Positions 23,070 to 32,073 of a DNA stretch of 64,000 nucleotides are shown here, piece by piece. A program made the translations under genes and the position numbers. Under the pieces are notes generated by a model. It did no database searches and was not told where the DNA came from. It was given only the letters and a program-made list of their open reading frames with translations. Each line of letters opens with the position of its first letter. The stretch's first letter is position 1. Origin of the DNA: Hyphomicrobium_A sp963776675 (GTDB lineage Bacteria; Pseudomonadota; Alphaproteobacteria; Rhizobiales; Hyphomicrobiaceae); assembly GCA_963776675.1 (NCBI GenBank), contig CAVZNR010000032.1, positions 22,055 to 86,054 on the forward strand. The letters are read 5' to 3'.

Positions 23070-24293
23070 GTGTGGACACAAGCTGTGAAGACGACGCTGT
23101 CGTTTCCCGCTAAGCATCTCATCGTAAAGCGATTCCTGCGCTTTCTTGGCGTCGGGCTCGCTACCTTGGCGCTGACCTCGGCAGGCTACGCCGACGCCAA
23201 CAGCGGCAATTTCGGCACGCGCGCCAAGGCCGCCTTCCTGCTGGACGCCGACACCGGCGCCATTCTCTACCAGCACAACGCCGACGAGCAGCTGCCCCCG
23301 GCCAGCATTACCAAGCTGATGACGGCCGAGCTCGTCTTCCAGGCGATCAAGGACAACCGCCTCAAGCTCGACGACCAGCTGACCATGAGCGTGCACGCCT
23401 GGCGCACGGGCGGCGCGCCCTCGCGCACCTCCTCGATGTTCGTGCCGGTCAACACCACCGCCTCGGTCGACGATCTGCTGCGCGGCATGATCATCCAGTC
23501 CGGCAACGACGCAGCGATCGCGTTTGCGGAGGGCATGGCCGGCACCGAGGAGGCGTTCGCCAAGCGCATGAATGCCGAGGCCCAGCGCATCGGGCTCAGC
23601 AAGTCGCACTTTATGAATCCGTCGGGTCTGTACGATCCCGAGCACCTGATGACGGCGCGCGACATCGCGATGCTCACCGACTACATCATCAAGAACCACC
23701 CCCAGTTCTACAAGATCTTCTCGCAGCCGATGTTCGAGTACCGTCGCTTCAAGTTCCGCAACCGCAATCCGTTGCTGTTCATGGATATCGGTGCCGACGG
23801 CGTCAAAACCGGCATGGTGAAGGAATCGGGCTACAATCTCGTCGGCTCGGCCGTGCAGGACGGTAAGCGGCTCATCGGCGTGGTGCTGGGGCTTCCCACC
23901 AAAAAGGACGCGGCATCGGAGGCGCGCCGGCTGCTCGAGTGGGGCTTCCACAGCTTCGCGCCCTTCAAGCTGTTCGACGCCGGCGAGACGGTCGGCATGG
24001 CGCGCGTGTGGGGCGGGGAAAGCTTCTACGTGCCGCTCACCGGCAAGGGTCCCGTCACCGTCATTCTGCCGCGCGTGCCCGTCAACCCGCGTTTGCGGGC
24101 CGAGATCACCTACGACGGCCCCCTGAAGCCGCCGATCAAGAAGGGCGATCGGGTGGCGACCCTGCGCGTCACGAGCCAGACCAATTCCGTCAACGAGGTG
24201 CCGCTCTACGCGGCCGAGGATGTGGAGCCGGGCGGGCTGGTGCGCCGCGGCCTCGACTCGCTGGCGCATCTGGCCTTTGGCTGGGTGCTCTAG
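23070..24293 (+). CDS. dacA: D-alanyl-D-alanine carboxypeptidase (PBP5/6 family)
   Basis: 407 residues. Periplasmic penicillin-binding protein that trims the terminal D-Ala from peptidoglycan stems. A membrane-targeting segment (FLRFLGVGLATLALTSAGYA) precedes the catalytic domain. All three serine-DD-peptidase motifs are visible: Ser79-x-x-Lys in PASITKLM, SGN at 144-146 and KTG at 246-248. The C-terminal beta-rich PBP5 domain (residues about 300-380) and an amphipathic end (LVRRGLDSLAHLAFGWVL) are present. Start is GTG 23070; GTG 23085 is an equal alternative. Confidence 0.93.
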   Translation: MWTQAVKTTLSFPAKHLIVKRFLRFLGVGLATLALTSAGYADANSGNFGTRAKAAFLLDADTGAILYQHNADEQLPPASITKLMTAELVFQAIKDNRLKLDDQLTMSVHAWRTGGAPSRTSSMFVPVNTTASVDDLLRGMIIQSGNDAAIAFAEGMAGTEEAFAKRMNAEAQRIGLSKSHFMNPSGLYDPEHLMTARDIAMLTDYIIKNHPQFYKIFSQPMFEYRRFKFRNRNPLLFMDIGADGVKTGMVKESGYNLVGSAVQDGKRLIGVVLGLPTKKDAASEARRLLEWGFHSFAPFKLFDAGETVGMARVWGGESFYVPLTGKGPVTVILPRVPVNPRLRAEITYDGPLKPPIKKGDRVATLRVTSQTNSVNEVPLYAAEDVEPGGLVRRGLDSLAHLAFGWVL

Positions 24294-24376
24294 CCCGTCC
24301 CGTGGTGCCATGATACGCACGCTGTGAGCCGGCCGTCGCCCGTGGCGGCGGCACCCAGGGCAACCAGAAGAGCGGC

Positions 24377-25033
24377 ATGGCGGCGGGCAAGTTCATCACC
24401 TTCGAAGGCGGCGAGGGCTCGGGCAAGTCGACCCAGGCCCAGCGCCTCGCCGAGCGCCTTGCCGCGCGCGGCATCGAGACGATCGTGACGCGCGAGCCCG
24501 GCGGCTCGCCTTTCTCCGAGGCCCTGCGCACGCTCATCCTCGATCCCGACACGCCGCCGCATTCGGCGCTGTCGGAGGCGCTGCTGTTTTTCGCGGCGCG
24601 CGCCGATCACCTGGAAAAGACCATCCGGCCCGCGCTCAACGCTGGGCGCTGGGTCATCTGCGACCGCTTCTCCAATTCGACGCGCGTCTATCAGAGCGAG
24701 GCGGGCGGCCTTCCCGGCGAGATATTCGACGCGCTCGAGGAGATGGTCGTGGCGCCCACGACCCCCGATCTCACGCTGATCCTCGATCTGCCGGCCGAGC
24801 TGGGTCTGGGCCGCGCCCACGACCGGCGCCTCAGCGCCGCGAGCGAGGGACCCGCGGATGCGTACGAGAAGCGCGACCTGACCTATCACTGGAAGCTGCG
24901 CGAGGCGTTCGCCGCAATTGCCCGCGCCGAGCCCGACCGCTGCGTGCTCGTCGATGGCGCGGTGGAGGCAGCGGCCGTAGCGGATGCCGTCTGGCGCGCC
25001 GTCGAGACGCGGCTCCTCGCCGAGGCACGCTGA
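24377..25033 (+). CDS. tmk: Thymidylate kinase
   Basis: 218 residues. Phosphorylates dTMP to dTDP for DNA synthesis. P-loop FEGGEGSGKSTQA (about residues 9-21), the substrate motif TREPGGSPFSEALR, the FFAARADH and ICDRFSNSTRVYQ motifs, and the lid region GRAHDRRLSAASEGPADAYE. Length is normal. The stop overlaps the next ATG by one base (TGATG), so tmk and holB are translationally coupled, a common pairing. Confidence 0.97.
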   Translation: MAAGKFITFEGGEGSGKSTQAQRLAERLAARGIETIVTREPGGSPFSEALRTLILDPDTPPHSALSEALLFFAARADHLEKTIRPALNAGRWVICDRFSNSTRVYQSEAGGLPGEIFDALEEMVVAPTTPDLTLILDLPAELGLGRAHDRRLSAASEGPADAYEKRDLTYHWKLREAFAAIARAEPDRCVLVDGAVEAAAVADAVWRAVETRLLAEAR

Positions 25034-26160
25034 TGGCCCGCGCGCCCGCCGCCGCCGTCATGGAGGAGCGGCCCGAGGCCGACCGCCTGGAAGGATTCCC
25101 GCATCCGCGCGCGACAGCCAAGCTCTTCGGGCACGAGCCGGCCGAGCGCGCGCTCGCCGAGGCGCTCGCCTCGGGGCGCATGCACCATGCCTGGCTGCTC
25201 GCCGGCCCGCCCGGCATCGGCAAGGCGACGCTCGCCTATCGCTTCGCGCGTGCCGCGCTCGCCGATCCTGTCGAGCGCAGCACCACCGACCTGACGGTGC
25301 CGGACGACTCACGCGCCGCCCGTCAGGTGCGCGCGCTGTCCCACCCGGGCCTGCTCGTCATCCGCCGTCCGTGGGACGACAAGGCCAAGCGCTTTGCCAC
25401 CACCATTCCCGTCGACGAGGTGCGCAAGCTTCGCTCTTTCCTCAGCCACAGCGCGGCGGAAGCCGCCTGGCGCGTCGTCGTCGTCGACGATGCCAACGAG
25501 CTCAACGTCAACGCGGCCAACGCGCTGTTGAAATCGCTGGAGGAGCCGCCGGCGCGCACGGTGTTTCTGCTGGTGGCACCGGCGCCCGGCCGTCTGCTGC
25601 CGACGATCCGCTCGCGCTGCCGCACGCTGCATCTGGCGCCGCTCGAAGGTGCGACCTTGCGTGCCGCAGCAACCCAGGCGCTCGCCGCTGCGGACGTGGA
25701 TGCGCCGGCCGAGGCCGATTGGCCCAAGCTCGAGCGCCTCGCGGAAGGCAGCGTCGGCCGTCTGCTCGGGCTGTGGCACGCCGGCGGCCTCGATCTCTAC
25801 GACCGCATCGCCGCGCTCACGACAGCGCTGCCGCGCGTCGACTGGCGCGCCGCGCACGCGCTTTCCGACGAGCTGCAGCCTGCCGCCGCACAACCGCGGT
25901 TCGAGCTGTTTTTCGAGCTGCTCCTGACCGAGCTGGCCCGCCTCATTCGCGCCCAGGCGGCGGGGGAAGGGCCCCCGGAGGAGCGCGAGCGCGCCCGCCG
26001 CCTCATCGGCGAGGAGCGACTTGCCTCGTTTGCCGGCCTGTGGGAAAGAATTGGCCGCAACAAGGCCGAGACCCTGGCACTCAATCTCGATCGCAAGTCG
26101 CTCGTGCTGGAGACGATCGGTGCACTGGCGGCGGCCGCCGAGGTCCGCAAGCCCGCCTAG
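25033..26160 (+). CDS. holB: DNA polymerase III subunit delta'
   Basis: 375 residues. Part of the clamp-loader complex that places the beta clamp on primed DNA. The AAA+ start is GHEPAERALAEALASGRMHHAWLLAGPPGIGKATLAYRFA, seen here as ALASGRMHHAWLL followed by AGPPGIGKATL; then DDANELNVNAANALLKSLEEP (sensor/Walker B area) and RSRCRTLHLAPL. The Walker A GPPGIGKAT has Ala in place of the usual Thr/Ser pair, as is frequent in delta', which does not hydrolyse ATP. Overlaps tmk by one base and precedes metG by about 150 bp. Confidence 0.95.
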   Translation: MARAPAAAVMEERPEADRLEGFPHPRATAKLFGHEPAERALAEALASGRMHHAWLLAGPPGIGKATLAYRFARAALADPVERSTTDLTVPDDSRAARQVRALSHPGLLVIRRPWDDKAKRFATTIPVDEVRKLRSFLSHSAAEAAWRVVVVDDANELNVNAANALLKSLEEPPARTVFLLVAPAPGRLLPTIRSRCRTLHLAPLEGATLRAAATQALAAADVDAPAEADWPKLERLAEGSVGRLLGLWHAGGLDLYDRIAALTTALPRVDWRAAHALSDELQPAAAQPRFELFFELLLTELARLIRAQAAGEGPPEERERARRLIGEERLASFAGLWERIGRNKAETLALNLDRKSLVLETIGALAAAAEVRKPA

Positions 26161-26311
26161 TCAATGCTCGCCTGGAGAGAGGCCAAGAGATGCGCAGGTT
26201 GAAAGAGAACGCGAGCCAGCGCCTCGTCCGAATGTGATCCGGACGGCGATCGACGTCGCCGCGCGACCCCCTGCCAAACTGCAATTCTCTCAGCACGAGG
26301 ACACCGGTCCC

Positions 26312-27979
26312 ATGAGCGGGCGCCCGAAGTTCTACATCACCACGGCCATTTCCTACCCCAACGGCGTGCCGCACATCGGTCATGCCTACGAGGCGATCGC
26401 GACCGACACCATCGCGCGCTTCGAGCGGCTCGACGGCAAGGACGTCTATTTCCTCACCGGCACCGACGAGCACGGCCTCAAGATGAAGCAGACGGCGGTC
26501 AAGGAGGGCATGACCCCGCGCGAGCTCGCCGACCGCAACGCCAAACGCTTCCGCGAGATGGCCGGCGTCCTGGGCCTGTCCAACGACGACTTCATCCGCA
26601 CCACCGAGGAGCGCCACTACCGTGCATCGGAGGAGATCTGGCGGCGTATGGAGAAGGCCGGCGACATTTTCCTCAAGAACTACGGCGGCTGGTACTCGGT
26701 GCGCGACGAGGCGTTCTACGCCGAGAGCGAGACCGTTGTCGGCCCCGATCATGTGCGCCGCGGCCCGCAAGGCACGCCGGTGGAGTGGACGGAGGAGGAG
26801 ACCTACTTCTTCCGCCTCTCGGCGTACGAGGACAAGCTCTTGCGCCATTACGAGGCAAACCCCGACTTCATCCTGCCGCCGGAGCGCCGGAACGAGGTCG
26901 TGAGCTTCGTCAAAGGCGGCCTTGAGGATCTTTCCATCTCGCGCACGACGCTCGACTGGGGCATTCCCGTCCCCGAGCCCAAGCGCGAGGACGGCAAGAA
27001 TGCGCCTCAGCACGTCATGTACGTGTGGGTCGATGCCCTGACGAACTACATCACCGGCGTCGGGTTTCCCGATGAGAAGTCGCCGCTCTGGCATTATTGG
27101 CCGGCCGACGTGCACGTCATCGGCAAGGACATCCTGCGCTTTCACGCGGTCTACTGGCCGGCCTTCCTGATGTCGGCGGGATTGCCGCTGCCCGCGCGCG
27201 TGTTCAGCCACGGCTTCGTCTTGAGCAAAGGCGAGAAGATGTCGAAGTCGGTCGGCAACGTCGTCGATCCCTTCGACCTCGTGCACGCCTATGGGCTGGA
27301 TCCCGTGCGCTACTTCTTCCTGCGCGAGGTGAACTTCGGCCAGGACGGCAACTACAGCCCCGAGGCGATCGCCAACCGCATCAATGCCGATCTGGCCAAC
27401 GACCTCGGCAACCTGGCCCAGCGCTCGCTGTCGATGATCGCCAAGAACTGCGACGGTAAGGTGCCCGAGCCCGGCGCCTTCACGGCCGAGGACGAGGCCA
27501 TTCTCGCCGCCGCCGACGCCATGCACGCGCGGGCGCGCGAGGCCATGGACCGGCAGGCCATCACCAAATACCTCGACGCGGTGTGGGCGGTCGTGTCGGA
27601 GGCCAACCGCTATTTCGCCGGCGAGGAGCCGTGGGCGAAAAAGAAGACCGACGTCAAGCGCATGGAGACCATTCTCTATGTGACGGCGGAGGTCGTGCGC
27701 CAGGTTGCCGTGCTCGCCGCGGCCGTGATGCCGCACTCGGCTGATAAGCTCTTAGGGCTTCTGGGGCAGGCTGAGGATAGGCGCTCGTTCGCCGCGCTCG
27801 GACCGGGTGGGCGGCTCGTGCCGGGCGCCTTTCTGCCCGAGCCGCAGGGCGTGTTTCCGCGCTACGTCGATCCCGAGGCGGAGGCGCAGCAGGCCGCAGC
27901 GAAGGGTCAGCAGAAAGGCAAGGACAAGCCGCAGACCCCGTCGAAGGCAAAGCCACAGAAGAAGAAGTCCACCTCATGA
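26312..27979 (+). CDS. metG: Methionyl-tRNA synthetase
   Basis: 555 residues. Charges tRNA-Met. ATG 26312 gives MSGRPKFYITTAISYPNGVP, directly before the class I HIGH motif (residues 21-24); the frame is open further upstream but only as non-coding sequence. The KMSKS loop is at 309-313 (KGEKMSKSVGNVVDP), and the anticodon-binding helices follow (YFFLREVNFGQDGNYSPEA). No separate C-terminal tRNA-binding domain; instead a Lys/Gln-rich tail of about 35 residues (GQQKGKDKPQTPSKAKPQ). Overlaps tatD by four bases. Confidence 0.96.
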   Translation: MSGRPKFYITTAISYPNGVPHIGHAYEAIATDTIARFERLDGKDVYFLTGTDEHGLKMKQTAVKEGMTPRELADRNAKRFREMAGVLGLSNDDFIRTTEERHYRASEEIWRRMEKAGDIFLKNYGGWYSVRDEAFYAESETVVGPDHVRRGPQGTPVEWTEEETYFFRLSAYEDKLLRHYEANPDFILPPERRNEVVSFVKGGLEDLSISRTTLDWGIPVPEPKREDGKNAPQHVMYVWVDALTNYITGVGFPDEKSPLWHYWPADVHVIGKDILRFHAVYWPAFLMSAGLPLPARVFSHGFVLSKGEKMSKSVGNVVDPFDLVHAYGLDPVRYFFLREVNFGQDGNYSPEAIANRINADLANDLGNLAQRSLSMIAKNCDGKVPEPGAFTAEDEAILAAADAMHARAREAMDRQAITKYLDAVWAVVSEANRYFAGEEPWAKKKTDVKRMETILYVTAEVVRQVAVLAAAVMPHSADKLLGLLGQAEDRRSFAALGPGGRLVPGAFLPEPQGVFPRYVDPEAEAQQAAAKGQQKGKDKPQTPSKAKPQKKKSTS

Positions 27980-28783
27980 TGCTCGTCGACCATCACTGCC
28001 ACCTCGATTTCCCGCAGCTCGCCGAGGACCGCGCCGGTCTTCTGGCGCGCGCGCGGGGGGCCGGCGTCGGCGTGATGGTCACCATCTCGACGCGCATCAA
28101 GAACCTGCCCGAGCTGCTCGCGATCGCCGAGGCCAACGACAACGTCTACTGCTCGGTGGGCACGCACCCGCACAACGCGCACGAGGAGCTCGACATTTCC
28201 GCTCGAGGAGATCGTGCGTCTGTCGGAGCACCCGAAAGTGGTCGCCATCGGCGAGGCGGGGCTCGACTACTATTACAAGCACTCCACGCCCGAGGCGCAG
28301 GCCGAAGGCTTCCGCCGCCACATTGCAGCGGCACGGCAGACCGGTCTGCCGCTCGAGATCCACACGCGCGACGCCGACGCCGACACCGCCGCGATCCTGG
28401 AGGAGGAGCATGCCAAGGGCCCGTTCCCGGCGATCCTGCACTGCTACACCGGGGGGCCGGATCTCGCTGCACGCGCCCTGGCGCTCGGCCTCTACGTGTC
28501 TTTCACCGGCGTCGTGACGTTCAAGAAGTCGGACGCCTTGCGCGAGATCGCCGCGTCCGTGCCGCTCGACCGCCTGCTGGTCGAAACGGATGCGCCGTTC
28601 CTGGCGCCCGAGCCCTATCGCGGCAAGACCAATGAGCCGTCCTACGTCGTGTACACGGCCAAGACGCTGGCCAGGGTGAAGGGCATCTCGGAGGAGGAGC
28701 TGGCCGCCGCGACCACGGAGAACTTTTTCCGTCTGTTCGGCAAGGTTCCCCGCCCCAAGGCCGAAGGTACCGCCGCCGCATGA
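27976..28783 (+). pseudogene. tatD: TatD-family metal-dependent hydrolase, broken by a +1 frameshift
   Basis: Two frames together give a full-length TatD (about 269 residues), a DNase/hydrolase with a TIM barrel. The first frame starts MMLVDHHCHLDFPQL (HxH metal site) and runs to HNAHEELDIS; the second continues LEEIVRLSEHPKVVAIGEAG and then LDYYYKHSTPEAQAEGFRRH, LEIHTRDAD, ILHCYTGG and LVETDAPFLAPEPYRG. The break is at about 28196-28202, where TTTCCGCTC appears to carry one extra base. Both halves are otherwise well conserved, so a sequencing indel is as likely as a true mutation. It overlaps metG and the next gene by ATGA junctions. Confidence 0.88.
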
Positions 28784-29574
28784 GCTTTCGCGCCACGATC
28801 CTCGGCTGCGGCTCCTCCGGCGGCGTGCCGCGCATCGGCACCATGTGGGGCGCGTGCGACGGGACCAACCCCAAGAACCGGCGCCGCCGCTGCAGCCTGC
28901 TGGTCGAGCGCCTTGGGCCCGAGCGGCACACCACCGTGCTCGTCGACAGCTCGCCCGACTTGCGCGAGCAGCTCTTGTCCGTGCGCGCCGAAGCGCTCGA
29001 CGCGGTGCTCTACACCCACGATCACGCCGACCACACGCACGGCATCGACGACTTGCGCATGGTCGCCTACGCCATGAAGCGGCGCCTCGACGTGTGGGCC
29101 GATACGCCGACGCTCGCGAGCCTGGAGGAGCGCTTCCGCTACTGCTTCAAGGAGCTGCCGGGATCCAACTACCCGCCCATCCTGCGCGCGCACACCATCG
29201 AGCCCGGGAAGCGGGTCTGCGTCGAAGGGCCGACGGGGGTGATCGAGGCGCTGGCGGTCCCGCAGGAGCACGGCGACATCGGCACGCTCGGCTTCCGCTT
29301 CGGCGGGCTCGCCTATTCCCCCGACATCAGCGGGCTTCCCGTCACGTCGGTGCCGCTGCTGGAAGGCCTCGACGTGTGGATCATCGATGCCTTGCGCTTC
29401 AACCCGCACCCGAGCCACTTCTCGGTCAAGCAGGCGCTGCAATGGATCGAGCGGCTGCGCCCGAAGCGCGCCATCCTCACGCACATGACCGCCGACCTCG
29501 ACTACGAGGCGCTGAAGCGCGATCTGCCGGCCGGCGTCGAGCCCGCCTACGACGACATGGTCGTGGCGTTCTAA
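28780..29574 (+). CDS. MBL-fold metallohydrolase (PhnP-like)
   Basis: 264 residues. Metallo-beta-lactamase-fold phosphodiesterase-like protein. Metal-binding motif YTHDHADHTHGIDDLR, upstream TILGCGSSGGVPRIG, and later CxxxH-like positions EHGDIGTLGF, YSPDISGLP and LTHMTADLDYEAL. The N-terminal GCGSSGGVP plus a Cys-rich insert (GACDGTNPKNRRRRC) are typical of the subgroup that follows tatD and metG in Rhizobiales. Role in the cell is not established; a cyclic-phosphate or nucleotide diester substrate is likely. ATGA overlap with tatD. Confidence 0.9.
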   Translation: MSFRATILGCGSSGGVPRIGTMWGACDGTNPKNRRRRCSLLVERLGPERHTTVLVDSSPDLREQLLSVRAEALDAVLYTHDHADHTHGIDDLRMVAYAMKRRLDVWADTPTLASLEERFRYCFKELPGSNYPPILRAHTIEPGKRVCVEGPTGVIEALAVPQEHGDIGTLGFRFGGLAYSPDISGLPVTSVPLLEGLDVWIIDALRFNPHPSHFSVKQALQWIERLRPKRAILTHMTADLDYEALKRDLPAGVEPAYDDMVVAF

Positions 29575-29623
29575 GTCGGGGTCTGGCCTTCCGGGTCCTG
29601 ACAGCTTGGGTCGCGTGCCATTG

Positions 29624-30375
29624 TCAGCCGGCTCTTCCGCTGCGCGCGTTTTCACCCACTCGCGGAAATTGACGGTGTCACCGTTGAGGTCGCACTGGGG
29701 CGATAGCAGCTCCAAAAACAGCGGCACGATATCCTGCGGTGTCGGCAAGCTCTCGGGGTCCTCGCCGGGAAAGGCCTTGGCGCGCATCTGCGTGCGCACG
29801 CCGCCGGGATCGATGAGGTTGGCGCGGACGGTCGTTTCGGCCAGCTCGTGCGCGTAGGTCTTGACCAGCGCCTCGAGTCCCGCCTTCGACACGGCGTAGG
29901 GACCCCAGTAGGCGTACTTGCCACTCGCCCGCCCGGTGGAGGTGGCGAACACCGCGCGACCGGCCTCGGCGCGCTTTAAAAGCGGGTCGAGCGTGCGGAT
30001 CAGCCGCCAGTTGGCCGACAGATTGATGTCGATGACGGCCTCCCAGGCATCCTCCGTCACGTGATGGAGCGGCGACAGCGGGCCCAGTATGCCCGCGCAC
30101 GCGACGAGAATGTCGAGCTTGCCCCAGCGCTGAAACAGCGTCGGTCCGATCTGGTCGATCTTGTCGCCGCTGCGCAGATCGAGCGGAAGCAGGGTGGCCT
30201 TGCCGCCGGCGGTGCGGATCTCGTCGTCGAGCTCTTCCAGCCCCCCGACCGTCCGCGCCGTGATCACCACGTGCGCACCCTCTTTGGCCAGGGCCAGCGC
30301 CACGGCGCGGCCGATGCCACGCGAGGCACCCGTGACGAAGGCGAGGCGGTCCTTGAGCGGTTTCTTGGTCTTCAT
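29624..30375 (-). CDS. SDR-family NAD(P)-dependent oxidoreductase with missing stop codon
   Basis: Short-chain dehydrogenase of about 250 residues: LAFVTGASRGIGRAVALAL (NAD-binding TGxxxGxG), LVACAGILGPLSP, a catalytic Ser in the TSTGRASGKY region and YAVSK (YxxxK). After the usual end (NGDTVNFREWV) the frame has no stop and stays open to 28642, running antisense through the whole MBL gene and part of tatD. In neighbouring frames a stop comes at once (29624 or 29571), so one lost or gained base near 29.6-29.66 kb probably removed the natural stop. I give the end that restores a normal length; the literal frame is 28642-30375. Start ATG 30375, with GTG 30384 possible. Confidence 0.75.
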
Positions 30376-30453
30376 GGGTCTCACAGGAGCACGCCGACAG
30401 GCTACTCCTATGAGTGCTAGCCGTCAGCCCCGACCGAGGCAAGCCCAAGCGCC

Positions 30454-30472
30454 CGTCCTGGTTTCCAGGACG
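30454..30472 (-). terminator. Hairpin downstream of purF
   Basis: CGTCCTGG-TTT-CCAGGACG, eight perfect pairs with a three-base loop, 38 bases after the purF stop and before the SDR gene. A good candidate for the end of the cvpA-purF transcript, although no T-run follows on the complement. Confidence 0.45.
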
Positions 30473-30509
30473 ACCTAGACCTTTGGCTAACGAGAGAAAA
30501 CCGGCTGTC

Positions 30510-32000
30510 TCAGCCCACCTCGGCCAGCAGCGACAGCTGGCGGGGCATGGTCTGGCCGGTCTGGTCGGTGAGCGGCGTGGGGTACTCGCCCGTGAAGCAA
30601 TGGTCGGTGAACTGCGGGCTGCGGGCGTCGCGGTGATCGAGGCCCACCGAGCGGTAGATGCCGTCGACGGAGAGGAAGGCCAGCGAGCTTGCGCCGAGGA
30701 ACGCGCGCATGCCTTCCAGGTCCTTATTGGCCGCGAGCAGGTCGATCTTGTCGGGCGTGTCGATGCCGTAATAATCGGAGTGCGTGATCGGCGGCGAGGC
30801 GATGCGCATGTGCACTTCCTTGGCGCCGGCCTCGTACATGAGCTGCACGATCTTCTTCGATGTGGTGCCGCGCACGACGCTGTCGTCGACGAGCACGATG
30901 CGGTTGCCGCGGATGACGCTGGCATTGGCCGAGTGCTTGAGCTTGACGCCGAGTGCGCGGATCTGCTGCTCGGGCTCGATGAAGGTGCGCCCGACGTAGT
31001 GGTTGCGGATGATGCCGAGCTCGAAGGGCACGCCGGCCTCTTGCGCAAAGCCGATGGCGGCGGGCACGCCGGAATCCGGGATCGGCACGATGACGTCGGC
31101 GGCAACCGCCGACTCGCGCGCCAGCTGCACGCCCATTTGCTTGCGGATGTCGTACACGGTGCGCCCGGCGATGACGGAGTCGGGGCGCGCGAAATAGATG
31201 TACTCGAAGATGCAGGGCCGCGCCGGCCGCAAGGGGAAGGGCCGATGGCTCTCGAGCCCGGCCTCGGTGATCACCACCACCTCGCCGTTCTCGACCTCGC
31301 GCACGAACTCCGCGCCGACCATATCGAGCGCGCACGTCTCCGAGGCGAGCACGTAGGACGCGCCGAGCCGGCCGATCACGAGCGGGCGGATGCCGATCGG
31401 ATCGCGGGCGCCGATCAGCATGTCGTTGGTCAGGCACACCAGCGCATAGGCGCCTTCGATCTGGCGCAGCGCCTCGACGAAGCGCTCGACAACACGGCGC
31501 TTCTTGGAGCGGGAGAGGAGATGAAGGATGACCTCGGTGTCGGAGGTCGACTGACAGATGGCGCCCGAGGAGATCAGCTCCTGGCGCACGGTCAGCGCAT
31601 TGGTGAAGTTGCCGTTGTGGCCGACGGCGAAGCCGCCCGTGTCGATGTCGGCGAACAGCGGCTGCACGTTGCGCATCACCGCGTCGCCCGTCGTCGAGTA
31701 GCGGTTGTGGCCGATGGCGAGGTGGCCCTGCAGGCGCTGGATGACGCTGGCGCGCGAGAAGTTGTCGCCGACGAGCCCCATGCGGCGCTCTTGATGGAAC
31801 TGCGCGCCGTCGTAGGAGACGATGCCGCAGGCTTCCTGTCCGCGGTGCTGCAGCGCGTGCAAGCCCAGCGCGGTGATGGCGGCGGCTTCCGGGTGTCCAA
31901 AAACACCGAAGACCCCGCATTCCTCGCGGAGTCTATCGTCGCCGTAGCGCAGGTACCCAGGGCCTCGCAGCCTGTGTTCGTCTTCGAGCCTTTGAGTCAT
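30510..32000 (-). CDS. purF: Amidophosphoribosyltransferase
   Basis: 496 residues. First committed step of purine synthesis: PRPP and glutamine to 5-phosphoribosylamine. The N-terminal nucleophile Cys28 follows a propeptide-like stretch (DDRLREECGVFG); the glutaminase domain has HRGQEACGIVSYDG and GHNRYSTTGD; the phosphoribosyltransferase domain has the PRPP loop IVLVDDSVVRGTTSKKI and PIPDSGVPAAIGFAQEAG. Length is normal. It sits downstream of cvpA, with 73 bp between, the same pairing seen in many proteobacteria. Confidence 0.97.
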   Translation of the reverse strand: MTQRLEDEHRLRGPGYLRYGDDRLREECGVFGVFGHPEAAAITALGLHALQHRGQEACGIVSYDGAQFHQERRMGLVGDNFSRASVIQRLQGHLAIGHNRYSTTGDAVMRNVQPLFADIDTGGFAVGHNGNFTNALTVRQELISSGAICQSTSDTEVILHLLSRSKKRRVVERFVEALRQIEGAYALVCLTNDMLIGARDPIGIRPLVIGRLGASYVLASETCALDMVGAEFVREVENGEVVVITEAGLESHRPFPLRPARPCIFEYIYFARPDSVIAGRTVYDIRKQMGVQLARESAVAADVIVPIPDSGVPAAIGFAQEAGVPFELGIIRNHYVGRTFIEPEQQIRALGVKLKHSANASVIRGNRIVLVDDSVVRGTTSKKIVQLMYEAGAKEVHMRIASPPITHSDYYGIDTPDKIDLLAANKDLEGMRAFLGASSLAFLSVDGIYRSVGLDHRDARSPQFTDHCFTGEYPTPLTDQTGQTMPRQLSLLAEVG

Positions 32001-32073
32001 GGGTCACCTCCCGCTGGTGCCGCTGACGCCCGACGAAGGAACGCTATCGTTAACGCAAGCTTGCGCGCGCGGA

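Noticed and set aside
21927..24320. 797-codon minus-strand open frame across the rlpA-like and DD-carboxypeptidase genes
   Set aside because: Arg/His/Gly-rich translation without domains; both plus-strand genes have complete catalytic motifs.
26021..26311. N-terminal extension of MetG by 97 codons
   Set aside because: The frame is open, but it overlaps holB and lacks similarity; MSGRPKFYITTAISYP is the family start.
27976..28783. Programmed ribosomal frameshift in tatD
   Set aside because: No slippery heptamer or downstream pseudoknot is evident and TatD is not known to be regulated this way; two other genes nearby show the same kind of +1 event.
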